A program made the position numbers and the translations under genes. DNA of 64,000 bases from Thauera sp. 28 (GTDB taxonomy: Bacteria; Pseudomonadota; Gammaproteobacteria; Burkholderiales; Rhodocyclaceae), in assembly GCF_000310145.2 (NCBI RefSeq), contig NZ_AMXA01000010.1, forward strand, positions 62,001 through 126,000, written 5' to 3'. This document shows, piece by piece, positions 42,137 through 49,866 of this stretch. Position 1 is the stretch's first letter, and every line of letters starts with the position of its first letter. The notes below the pieces were generated by a model. It did not search any database, was not told where the DNA came from, and worked only from the letters and a program-made list of their open reading frames with translations.

Positions 42137-43235
42137 GTTGCCTCGGTCCGCCCCCTCACTACGTGACCTTATTTTTGGGTGGCCTAATTGGGCGCTGCCG
42201 GGAATTCTCTCACTACTTTCCCCATGGCTTGCTCATGTTATGAGGCTGCCTCTTATCAGCGATTGGTACCAACCACATCTCAATTCCGCAACCAGTGCCT
42301 TGGTAGCTGTCGTTTTTCTTTGCGCCTATGCTTTACTTTTCAGAGAATCCGAGAAGGCTAAGAGAGCTTGGCTTTTGCGAGTTGTATCGGTCTTCATTGG
42401 TTCTTTTGTTGTTTGTCTTCTTACTCCAGTTCTACTCAGTCAAGGTTGGGAGATCCCAACTCTGATCGTGGATCTCATAAACTTGATGCATGTTCTCTTA
42501 TATGTCGTGTTATTTTCCGCATTTTCTGTAGGGCTGATGATTGCATTTCTCCTTAGCGCATCTGTTTATAGAAAATCGAAGAAATTCGATAAACCTGCTG
42601 AGAATGATACAGAGAATGCGCACTCTGAAAGGAGAATCCTTGTGCTGTTCTTGGGAGCAAATCCTAAGGACACAAGCAGACTGAGGCTTGATGAGGAGGT
42701 CCGGAGTATCGACGAGGCTCTCAGAATGGCGTCACAGCGTGATAAACTGGAGATCGTACAACACTGGGCTGTACGAGTTTCCGACTTACAAAGTTGCCTT
42801 CTTCGTTACAGTCCTGACATTCTGCATTTTAGTGGACACGCGAGTGCCGCTAACGGAATCCTCATAGAGGATCAGAGTGGAAACGGCCGACCTGTGTCTA
42901 CAGACGCGTTGCGTAAATTGTTTTCGATATTCAAGGGAAAGGTACGGTGCATAGTGCTCAATGCGTGTTATTCCGAGCAACAAGCTCGCGCTATCGCGCA
43001 GGAGATTGACTGCGTTATCGGAAATTCGGAGGCAATAGAAGATCAAGCCGCGATTACTTTTGCAGCAGGGTTTTACGAAGCAATCGGGCATGGGAAAGAT
43101 ATACATACTGCATATGAGTTGGGCTGTAGTCGTTTGCAAATGGAGTGGCCCAGTGAGCGCACGACGCCGAAATTGATAGCTGTGAATGTCGACCCCAAGG
43201 ACGTCTTGCTCGTACCAAAGCCTAAAGCGACATGA
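42129..43235 (+). CDS. Membrane-anchored CHAT-domain protease
   Basis: A 368-residue protein. The N-terminal 150 residues hold about four hydrophobic helices (around 15-40, 52-72, 83-107 and 118-145). The cytoplasmic C-terminal half is a CHAT domain, a caspase-like cysteine protease: strand RILVLFLGANPKDTSRLRLD, catalytic histidine H237 in ILHFSGHASA, catalytic cysteine C280 in CIVLNACYSEQQA, then GNSEAIEDQAAITFAAGFY. Both catalytic residues are intact. The GTG start at 42129 overlaps the upstream stop; a TTG at 42123 is an alternative. CHAT proteases act as effectors in bacterial conflict systems; membrane anchoring plus a secreted partner is an unusual layout. Confidence 0.87.
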   Translation: MSKLPRSAPSLRDLIFGWPNWALPGILSLLSPWLAHVMRLPLISDWYQPHLNSATSALVAVVFLCAYALLFRESEKAKRAWLLRVVSVFIGSFVVCLLTPVLLSQGWEIPTLIVDLINLMHVLLYVVLFSAFSVGLMIAFLLSASVYRKSKKFDKPAENDTENAHSERRILVLFLGANPKDTSRLRLDEEVRSIDEALRMASQRDKLEIVQHWAVRVSDLQSCLLRYSPDILHFSGHASAANGILIEDQSGNGRPVSTDALRKLFSIFKGKVRCIVLNACYSEQQARAIAQEIDCVIGNSEAIEDQAAITFAAGFYEAIGHGKDIHTAYELGCSRLQMEWPSERTTPKLIAVNVDPKDVLLVPKPKAT

Positions 43236-43429
43236 CTAGGTGGCGAACTCCGAGACTCGCTAAACTAGCTGTCCTCCGACGCCCAAGTCTACTTGTTGTG
43301 GTTCAACTTGATTGCGGTTGGGGGTCAGGGTGCAATCTGAATGACCGTCCCCTCGGGGTCGGGGTCCAGATAGCCGCAGTGAGGTCGCAGCGTTTCCGTG
43401 CGCCTGCTGGGCTGGAAGTCTCAGTCCCG

Positions 43430-43904
43430 CCATCACGGGCCGCAACGGCCCCGCCGGTCTGACCGCGCTTGACGTGCTCATAGACCCGATTGGGCTGCGG
43501 TAATTTCCTGGCTTCCCGTTGATCCGCGACCTGGTCGTGGAGAGGATGCAGTTGTTCGCCCATCCCCATTACCTCAGCGCCTTGGTGAATAACGACGAGC
43601 TACTGCTCGAGCGGGAACCGCTGCAGAAGCCGGCCGAGCGCGAGCGCCTGGACGGGCGGCGAGACGAATGCATCCTGTGCGCTTGCAGCAGTGTGCCATG
43701 TCCGCCTACAGGTGGAATCCAGGCAAGTTCATCGGGCCTTCGTGGCCGTTGAAGGCGTCCAGCTTCATCGCCGACAGCCGAGAGACCGCTTCGGCCGAGC
43801 GCCTGGATTACGTTGACGATCTGCATCGCCTTCACTTCTCCCGCATGACCATGGCCTGCACCGAGGTCTGCGCGAAGGGCTTGCGTCTCTCGCAGGCGGT
43901 TTAG
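43430..43904 (+). pseudogene. Decayed sdhB (succinate dehydrogenase iron-sulfur subunit) fragment
   Basis: Translated in shifting frames, this reads as SdhB: GLTALDVLIDPIGLR, a stop, FPGFPLIRDLVVERMQLF, then PAERERLDGRRDECILCACS, a frameshift, and RWNPGKFIGPSWPL, FIADSRETASAERLDYVDDL, CTEVCAKGL. These correspond in order to the middle and C-terminal Fe-S regions of SdhB (CILCACCSTSCP, WWNPDKFIGPA, NCTEVCPKGLNP). In-frame stops, a frameshift and lost cysteines show it is dead. It starts and ends without the usual sdh neighbours, so it is an isolated remnant. Confidence 0.8.
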
Positions 43905-44847
43905 CGTATCTGCCTGGCACTTCTGGGCTGTTCATCCGAGCCTCAAGCACCGCACACTGCTGCAGTCACTTCGCTGCGTGCGCAAACGGGAGTTGGCGCT
44001 GCACCCTTCGAGTCCGAGCCGGTTGAGTGAGAGCCATCTCGGAGTGCTGGTGTAAGTGGAGCACAAAGTGCGAGACATCCCGCCCGGTGGTCTGCGCCAG
44101 GGAGGGTTCGCCCCAGATCGTGAGCAGGGCTCACAACCGTCGTTGTGCTGGATGTCCGTAAGGACGCGGACAGTCGCGTGTTGCACGCTTGCACCAGCGT
44201 GGCCGTGAACGCGCTCATGTCCAGAGCAGTGGTGATCCGAGGCGCGATTGTGCGATCCAACATCACACGCTGGTTATTATCGAGCACGAACTGGATCGAC
44301 CCCTACAGTCGGGTTGTCGATGGCCGGCCGAAGCAGACACCGTCCAGCGCGCCATCAAGCCTGCAGACTGGATCAAGTTGCCTGGCCAATTATGTAACGA
44401 GGCACCTGACCAGTACGTGGCCTAGTTCCACCTAGCTGAACACGTTGCTTAGACCGATCGATTCGTGTTCTCCTCAGGCTAAAACAATTGTTGCTGCAGT
44501 CTGACTGGAAAGTCGGATGCGAATCCCTTCGTAGAGGGGATTGCGATGAATGTGTAAATGGCTATAGTTAAAAACTTGACTATTTTTATTAGATTAGAAT
44601 ACTGGAGTCACCTTTTTTATAAGGATGGATATCCGGCTATTAATCGAAAATATCAGACTGTCCGTTTTGGGAAAATGAAAAAGTCATCAAGTTTTGGAAC
44701 AATTGTTAAAAAGGCAAGTGGGGGGTGATTGAGAAATGCGGTGCAGTTGAGTTATGTTTAAATGGCTCCGTGAGAACCCTCGTTTTTTTGTTGGTTGTGT
44801 GATAATGAGTAGCTGCGTGGCTTATCTATTAACGGGCTATTCAAATC
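43905..44847. other. Decayed sequence, then AT-rich promoter region
   Basis: From 43905 to about 44440 GC-rich sequence has only broken reading frames; it may continue the decayed sdh region (a basic stretch near 43975 could be a trace of sdhE, very uncertain). From about 44450 the DNA is AT-rich and has the promoter-like element described separately. No gene recognised. Confidence 0.5.
44568..44604 (+). promoter_or_regulatory. Promoter-like element upstream of repeat protein gene
   Basis: TTAAAAACTTGAC with a TTGACT -35-like hexamer at 44576, followed by an AT-rich spacer and TAGAATACT. It resembles the TTAAGAAAAAACTTG element at 49702 and 55551. The transcript would have a leader of about 240 bases. 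Confidence 0.45.
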
Positions 44848-45642
44848 ATGTCTTCGAGAATCCAGCAGGGACCCGCCTCAACAACTCAACGAAGGCAGGG
44901 AATTCGAAAAGCCTGCTGTGATGTAGTGGAAGTGACCTACGGCGATGCTCTTCAGGCACTCCTTGACGGGAACTTGCCCGCAGATTTCGCTGGCTGGGGG
45001 CTTCGTGAGCCACGCCGCCCTTTCAATGGTGGACCGCATACCTTGGCGCACTATGCAGCGAGGCGAGGACTACTTCCCGATGGCTTTGAATGTTGGGGCC
45101 TTGTAAACGGTCGTGGAGAGACCGTCGCACATGTTGCGCTTGAGCGCGGTCCGCTGCCGTCCAGTTTCGACCGCTGGGAACTGAAGGGAGCCTTTTATGA
45201 ACCTGTTGCGCATGTCGCAGCGAAGACTGGGCGTCTCCCACAAGGCTTCTGGCTCTGGGAACTGATGAATGACTACGGCAATACGGTCGCTCATTCTGCA
45301 GCCTACGCGGGTCGGTTGCCTAAAGACTTCGATCGCTGGGAACTGAGAGCCGCTGACCTGTCAACAGTCGCTCACGCATCTGCGTTTGCTGGAAACCTGC
45401 CCGAGCGCTTCTCAGCCTGGCACCTACGAGACGGCTTCGGAGAAACAGTTGCTAGCCTGGCACTGCGTCATTGTCGCATGGGGAGTGAGTACGCCCGGCG
45501 TTACGCCGCTTATCAAGCCGCAAGACTTGCGGACGCCATCGAGGTGGAGCGCCGGGATAATAAAGGGATGGCTGGCATTGCGAGTAAGCCGGCTTGCATT
45601 TCCCCTTGCAAGTCCGCAATTGCGCGAGATAGTGGTCCTTAA
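44848..45642 (+). CDS. 27-residue-repeat protein (ankyrin-like), five repeats
   Basis: A 264-residue protein of unknown role. After an N-cap (VEVTYGDALQALLDGNLPAD) it has five tandem repeats, mostly exactly 27 residues, with consensus TVAHxAAxxGxLPxxFxxWxL then D/NxxG (from about residue 56 to 195). The first half resembles ankyrin helix 1 (TPLHxAAxxG), but ankyrin repeats are 33 long and the second half differs. A helical C-cap with RRYAAYQAARLADAI ends the repeat domain. Two relatives lie at 54297 and 56409. The true start may be a GTG near 44923, which would match the N-terminus of the 54297 protein. A small gene overlaps its end. Confidence 0.75.
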   Translation: MSSRIQQGPASTTQRRQGIRKACCDVVEVTYGDALQALLDGNLPADFAGWGLREPRRPFNGGPHTLAHYAARRGLLPDGFECWGLVNGRGETVAHVALERGPLPSSFDRWELKGAFYEPVAHVAAKTGRLPQGFWLWELMNDYGNTVAHSAAYAGRLPKDFDRWELRAADLSTVAHASAFAGNLPERFSAWHLRDGFGETVASLALRHCRMGSEYARRYAAYQAARLADAIEVERRDNKGMAGIASKPACISPCKSAIARDSGP

Positions 45643-45918
45643 TATCACCTTAGATCTTCGAGCATGGCTTCGCGTGCTTTTAGATGCCGTAGGGCTCAAT
45701 CCCGCAAAACTCGATGTGATCAGAGAAAATGTCGATCATCAGGAATTTTTTCTTTCCAGCGAGGCATCTGGAAAGATCCTCAGGAGCCAAGGAGTACATG
45801 CAAGGCTCCCCTTTATGAAGCGCTGAAAGCTGATGAAGGAGAGGCATGCAGTTTGCCGATTGGCTTTGAAGTGGAAGAACTGCTGTTTGATCCTCCCGGC
45901 TGTGGATGCCATCGATAA
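45632..45918 (+). pseudogene. Small unknown gene, apparently frameshifted
   Basis: GTG at 45632 overlaps the stop of the repeat gene and opens a 64-residue frame (LDLRAWLRVLLDAVGLNPAK; ENVDHQEFFLSSEASGKILR). Protein-like sequence then continues in another frame to 45918 (LYEALKADEGEACSLPIGFE, then VEELLFDPPGCGCHR). The simplest reading is one gene of about 95 residues with a frameshift near 45790-45815. No family recognised. Confidence 0.4.
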
Positions 45919-46106
45919 TGCAAACTGAGAAATATGGTTGCTGGTCTCCGAGTGAATTTACGTTGCTCGAGGAATTGATCACAAGCCATATTCCCGGATC
46001 AGCCTGGTGTGAACGTTTATCGGGAATTTTTGAAGCAGAGATTGAGCTGATCCGGGATCGGTGCAACAGCTTGGCAATGGTATCTGCGTTGAAAGAAATG
46101 GTATAG
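45906..46106 (+). CDS. Possible 66-residue protein
   Basis: A short frame (YGCWSPSEFTLLEELITSHI, then AWCERLSGIFEAEIELIRDR) with protein-like, helical composition. It overlaps the end of the preceding frameshifted gene by 13 bases, in the style of the other overlapping small genes nearby. No family recognised. Confidence 0.4.
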   Translation: MPSIMQTEKYGCWSPSEFTLLEELITSHIPGSAWCERLSGIFEAEIELIRDRCNSLAMVSALKEMV

Positions 46107-46705
46107 AAAGCCATAGAAGTAAAGACTGTGATTAGTTGGATGATACATCATTTCATAAATAATCTTGTTTTTAATGTCGTAAATTGAGTTCAAAGGGCAG
46201 CCGGATAGAGGTAACGATCGCGTTGATGATAATGCAGGCTGGTCGCCAGGAGCTTTTCAGAAGTCGGGCTCTCTTTGATTAATGATCCAGGTCAGGGAAT
46301 CTGTTTGGTCTTTGAGGGGCTGTGCTGATTGCGCTGCCTGTTTCGCCCATTTTGGGGGTGCTTGTTGAGCGCCAAGATGCCCTTTTTGACCGTTACAAAG
46401 CGCAGCTGATGGGGTGCCTTCATCGTCGGCCGGTTGCAAGCCTTGCTATGAACTGCTCGCTTCGCTCCTTGATTCTTCCGTCCGCGTGGTAGCCCTCAGC
46501 ACAATGTCACCAGAACGCGTTTGGTCTTCACGAACCGCTTTCCACCTGGCATCTGTGGGACTACCTACCTACGACTGCCACCATCTTAGTGAATGGCAGG
46601 GAAGGGGCCTGGCTGGGCAAGGTGGTCATTGGTGCGCCTGCGAGGAGCGAAAACAATCTCTGTTTGCTATCGTCAATACTTTCCGTAGAGCAATGAGGTC
46701 AATTC
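46107..46705. other. Gap with broken reading frames
   Basis: About 600 bases. Between roughly 46290 and 46690 plus-strand stretches look protein-like (LIALPVSPILGVLVERQDAL; ATILVNGREGAWLGKVVIGA) but are broken by stops and a frame change, so this is probably a decayed gene. It cannot be assigned. Confidence 0.4.
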
Positions 46706-46933
46706 GTGTCCGAACGGGGCGTCGATGGTCGTGCAGCCAAGCGCACGGATGATCAGAGGTACATGAAGGAAGTCGAGGCCCTACGTGAGGCTGCCCATTT
46801 CCTGGCCTCTGCAGGCTCTGAGCTCGAGTCACTGCGTCTAGAGCTTGCGGTCCTTACGGTAACTGGTGAGCGCCGTTCGAGGGCATCCCCCGGTGACATC
46901 CGTCCCCAGAAGGTCCGTCGTCGAGAGCTTTAG
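46706..46933 (+). CDS. Unknown 75-residue protein
   Basis: A GTG-started frame with a helical, heptad-like middle (MKEVEALREAAHFLASAGSE, then LESLRLELAVLTVTGERR) and a basic tail (IRPQKVRRREL). No family recognised. Its stop codon lies in the 8-base target site of the IS66 element, so the insertion just spares the coding region. Confidence 0.5.
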   Translation: MSERGVDGRAAKRTDDQRYMKEVEALREAAHFLASAGSELESLRLELAVLTVTGERRSRASPGDIRPQKVRRREL

Positions 46934-47023
46934 GGTAAGCGTCCGCCCAATGCCGTCTTCCCTTCAGCGTAGCTGTCGCTGACGATCACCCCCTCGGAGG
47001 GGGCACCCAACTTTGTGCCCACA

Positions 47024-47413
47024 ATGGATTTCATGGACACAAATTTGGACCAACGCCCGCATCGCGACCTGCGCGGCCCATACCGCCGCCATTCGATCGA
47101 TTTCAAGCGCACCGTCGTCGAACAGTCGCTGCAGCCGGGCGCCTCCGTGTCGCGTCTCGCGCGCCAACACGACGTCAACGCCAACCAGATCTTCGCGTGG
47201 CGCAAGGCCTACCAGGAAGGTCGCCTGGGGGTGGCTGCGTTCGTGCCGATCATCCTCGCCGACACCGACGATGAGGACGCGCCCGAGATGCTCGATACCC
47301 CAGCGGCCGCGTTCGGTCGGCTGACGATCGAGCGCAAGGGCGCACGGCTGACTGTCGAAGGACGTCCCGACGCCCAGGTGCTCGCGCAGGTTCTCGCGGT
47401 ACTGCTGCGGTGA
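47024..47413 (+). CDS. tnpA: IS66 accessory protein TnpA
   Basis: A 129-residue protein with an N-terminal helix-turn-helix (FKRTVVEQSLQPGASVSRLA, then RQHDVNANQIFAWRK), as in IS66 OrfA. Needed with TnpB for transposition in studied elements. Starts at 47015 (GTG) or 47033 are also possible. Its end overlaps tnpB by 4 bases. Confidence 0.88.
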   Translation: MDFMDTNLDQRPHRDLRGPYRRHSIDFKRTVVEQSLQPGASVSRLARQHDVNANQIFAWRKAYQEGRLGVAAFVPIILADTDDEDAPEMLDTPAAAFGRLTIERKGARLTVEGRPDAQVLAQVLAVLLR

Positions 47414-47754
47414 TCGTCCCGCCTGCGGGCACGCGGATCTGGATCGCAGCCGGGATCACCGACATGCGGCGCGGCTTCGACGGCCTGGCCGCGCTCGTTC
47501 AGACCCAACTCCAAGCCGATCCCTTCAGCGGACAGATCTTCGTGTTCCGGGGCCGGCGTGGAGATCGGATCAAGGTGCTGTGGTGGGACGGCGACGGGCC
47601 GTGCCTGTTCGCCAAGCGGCTCGAGCACGGTAAATTCGTCTGGCCGCAGGTGACTCATGGGACCGTGGCGCTGACGCCGGCCCAGTTGTCGATGCTGCTC
47701 GAGGGCATCGACTGGCGGCGTCCGGTCAGAACGGCGCCGAATCGCGCTGCATAG
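47410..47754 (+). CDS. tnpB: IS66 accessory protein TnpB
   Basis: The 114-residue IS66 Orf2 family protein, recognised by GITDMRRGFDGLAALVQ and GDRIKVLWWDGDGPCLFAKR. It begins at GTG overlapping the tnpA stop. Function in transposition is required but not biochemically defined. Confidence 0.93.
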   Translation: MIVPPAGTRIWIAAGITDMRRGFDGLAALVQTQLQADPFSGQIFVFRGRRGDRIKVLWWDGDGPCLFAKRLEHGKFVWPQVTHGTVALTPAQLSMLLEGIDWRRPVRTAPNRAA

Positions 47755-47820
47755 CGGCTTATAGGAGCTTTTTAGCGTCATTTGGCGGCTTTTGGCGGCA
47801 TGCTCCGGTATCATGTCGCC

Positions 47821-49341
47821 ATGTCGAACACCCCTGTTTCCTCTCCTGACGAAGTCATCGCCCTGCGGGCGAAGGTGAGCGAACAGGCCGCCGAGATCGA
47901 GCACCTGAAGCTGGTGATCGCCAAGCTGCGCCGCATGCAGTTCGGCCGCAGCTCGGAGCAGATGAACGAGATGCTCGGCCAGTTGGAGCTCTCGCTCGAG
48001 GAGCTCGAGACCCTGCGTGCCGAGACCCCGGCCGAACCGCCCGCGCCAGCCGATATGCGCGAGGTGCCCCCGCCCCGCAAACCGCTCCCCGATCATCTGC
48101 CACGCGACATTGAGGAGCACCTGCCTTCGGCGTGCGACTGCCCAGCCTGTGGCACCTCGCTCAAGAAGCTGGGCGAGACCGTCAGCGAGATGCTCGAGTA
48201 CGTGCCGGCGAGCTTCCGGGTGATCCGTCATGTGCGCCCGAAGTTCGCCTGCAGCCGCTGCGACACGATCGTGCAGGCGAACGCGCCCGCGCGACCGATC
48301 GCCCGGGGGCTGGCCGGCGCGGGGCTCCTGGCCCATGTGCTGGTCGCGAAGTATTGCGATCACCTGCCGCTGTACCGCCAGAGCACCATCTACGCTCGGG
48401 AGGGTGTCGAACTCGAGCGCTCCACGCTGGCCGACTGGGTGGGGCAATGCAATGCGCTGCTGCGCCCGTTGGTCGAGGCGCTGCGCAAGCATGTGCTCTC
48501 GGCCACCAAGCTGCATGCCGACGACACCCCGGTGCCGGTGCTCTCGCCGGGTGAAGGCCAGACCCGGACCGGTCGGTTGTGGACCTACGTGCGCGATGAC
48601 CGCCCTGCAGGCGATGAGACACCCCCTGCCGTGTGGTTCGCCTACTCGCCCAATCGCCGGGGCGAGCACCCGCAACGCCACCTCGCGCGCTTCAAGGGCG
48701 TGCTGCAGGCAGATGCCTTTGCCGGATTCGCGCCGCTCTATCTGGGCGGGGCCATCCAGGAGGCCGCCTGCTGGGCACATGTGCGGCGCAAGTTCTACGA
48801 TCTGCACAAGACGCAGGCCTCGCCCCTGGCGGCCGAGGCGCTCAAGCAGATCGGCCTGCTGTACGCGGTTGAAGAGGCGATTCGCGGCAAACCGCCCGAA
48901 CTGCGCCGGGCCGAGCGGCAGGCGCGCGCTGGCCCCGTGCTGGTCGCGCTACGCGCCTGGTTCGACGCCACGCTCAAACAACTCTCGCAGAAATCGGCAT
49001 TGGCCGAGGCGATCCGCTATGCGCTCGCCCGCTGGGACGCGCTCGTGCGCTACAGCACCGACGGGCGCATCGAGATCGACAACAACGCCGCCGAACGGGC
49101 GCTGCGCACGGTCGCCCTGGGTCGGAAGAATTTCCTCTTCGGGGGCTCCAACGCCGGGGGCGAGCGTGCGGCGGCGATCTACAGCCTGATCGGCTCGGCC
49201 AAGCTCAACGGCCTCGACCCCGAGGCCTACCTGCGTCATGTGATCGGCCGCATCGCCGAGCATCCGGTCAATCGTGTCGATGAGCTGTTGCCGTGGAAGG
49301 TCGAGCTGAAGGTGCCGGCTCCCGAACAGAAGGCCGCCTGA
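47821..49341 (+). CDS. tnpC: IS66 transposase TnpC
   Basis: A 506-residue DDE transposase. It has a leucine-zipper-like N-terminus ([20 protein letters not shown]), a zinc-finger region ([25 protein letters not shown]), and the catalytic core: first Asp in [13 protein letters not shown], second in LQADAFAGF, and Glu after [16 protein letters not shown]. Starts at 47782 and 47800 are possible; 47821 fits the family. The stop overlaps the passenger start (ATGA). Confidence 0.94.
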   Translation: MSNTPVSSPDEVIALRAKVSEQAAEIEHLKLVIAKLRRMQFGRSSEQMNEMLGQLELSLEELETLRAETPAEPPAPADMREVPPPRKPLPDHLPRDIEEHLPSACDCPACGTSLKKLGETVSEMLEYVPASFRVIRHVRPKFACSRCDTIVQANAPARPIARGLAGAGLLAHVLVAKYCDHLPLYRQSTIYAREGVELERSTLADWVGQCNALLRPLVEALRKHVLSATKLHADDTPVPVLSPGEGQTRTGRLWTYVRDDRPAGDETPPAVWFAYSPNRRGEHPQRHLARFKGVLQADAFAGFAPLYLGGAIQEAACWAHVRRKFYDLHKTQASPLAAEALKQIGLLYAVEEAIRGKPPELRRAERQARAGPVLVALRAWFDATLKQLSQKSALAEAIRYALARWDALVRYSTDGRIEIDNNAAERALRTVALGRKNFLFGGSNAGGERAAAIYSLIGSAKLNGLDPEAYLRHVIGRIAEHPVNRVDELLPWKVELKVPAPEQKAA

Positions 49342-49598
49342 TGAAGTATCCCGCCGTCGACCCGCTGGCAGCGCTCAAGAACGTGGACTGGCTGATATCA
49401 AATGGGGGCCAGATCTCGCTCGGCGCTGTCGGCCCGGTTGAGTGTGCCGCAGTGGCCAGTGACGAGAGTGAATGCCTGGCGATGCTACAGCGCCGCGATG
49501 GTGAATCCCTCTACCAGCTTCTGACCCGCCTCGATGCCGCCATCGCCCGCGCATGGAATGAGGGCGAGTTCACCGACGAGATCAACCCGGACTGCTGA
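49341..49598 (+). CDS. IS66 passenger protein, 85 residues
   Basis: A small protein (LAALKNVDWLISNGGQISLG; LLTRLDAAIARAWNEGEF) coupled to tnpC by an ATGA overlap and located inside the right inverted repeat. Similar short genes accompany many IS66 elements; role unknown. Confidence 0.75.
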   Translation: MKYPAVDPLAALKNVDWLISNGGQISLGAVGPVECAAVASDESECLAMLQRRDGESLYQLLTRLDAAIARAWNEGEFTDEINPDC

Positions 49599-49701
49599 AT
49601 AACTGGCAAGACGGCGATCGTCGGACGCTTACGCTTTAGGCAACGTGGTCTGGTAGATGCGAAAACCAAGAACCTGAAAATTTAAAAGAACACGAAATCT
49701 C

Positions 49702-49735
49702 TTAAGAAAAAACTTGCATTGGTTTTAAAAATGAT
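49702..49735 (+). promoter_or_regulatory. Shared promoter-like element before the polymerase operon
   Basis: TTAAGAAAAAACTTG at 49702-49716, then CATTGG and an AT-rich stretch. The same 15 bases occur at 55551. It lies 150 bases before the first gene and just inside the IS66 right flank, so the insertion has left it intact. CTTG(AC) would serve as part of a -35 box. Confidence 0.5.
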
Positions 49736-49866
49736 TTAGGCTCTCTTCATCTTATAGAGGAGGGGAGATTGTTTTACATCGGAAGAAAGGATGTAGTCTT
49801 TAGGGAATTTGGTGTCGTCAGGGCAGTCGATTCGCGCTCCGTCGGGCAGCGGAACGGGAGGCTGTC

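Larger units (their letters stand above)
46935..49632 (+). mobile_element. IS66-family insertion sequence, complete
   Basis: 2698 bases. Terminal inverted repeats start GTAAGCGTCCG and continue with GCCGTCTT at matching positions at both ends. A perfect 8-base target duplication, GCTTTAGG, lies at 46927-46934 and 49633-49640. It holds tnpA, tnpB, tnpC and a small passenger gene, all on the plus strand and intact. The fresh duplication and intact genes suggest recent insertion. Confidence 0.97.

Noticed and set aside
45680-46114. A 144-codon minus-strand frame
   Set aside because: It is antisense to two protein-like plus-strand frames and has no start signal.
47209-48807. A 532-codon minus-strand frame
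   Set aside because: Antisense to the IS66 genes tnpA-tnpC.
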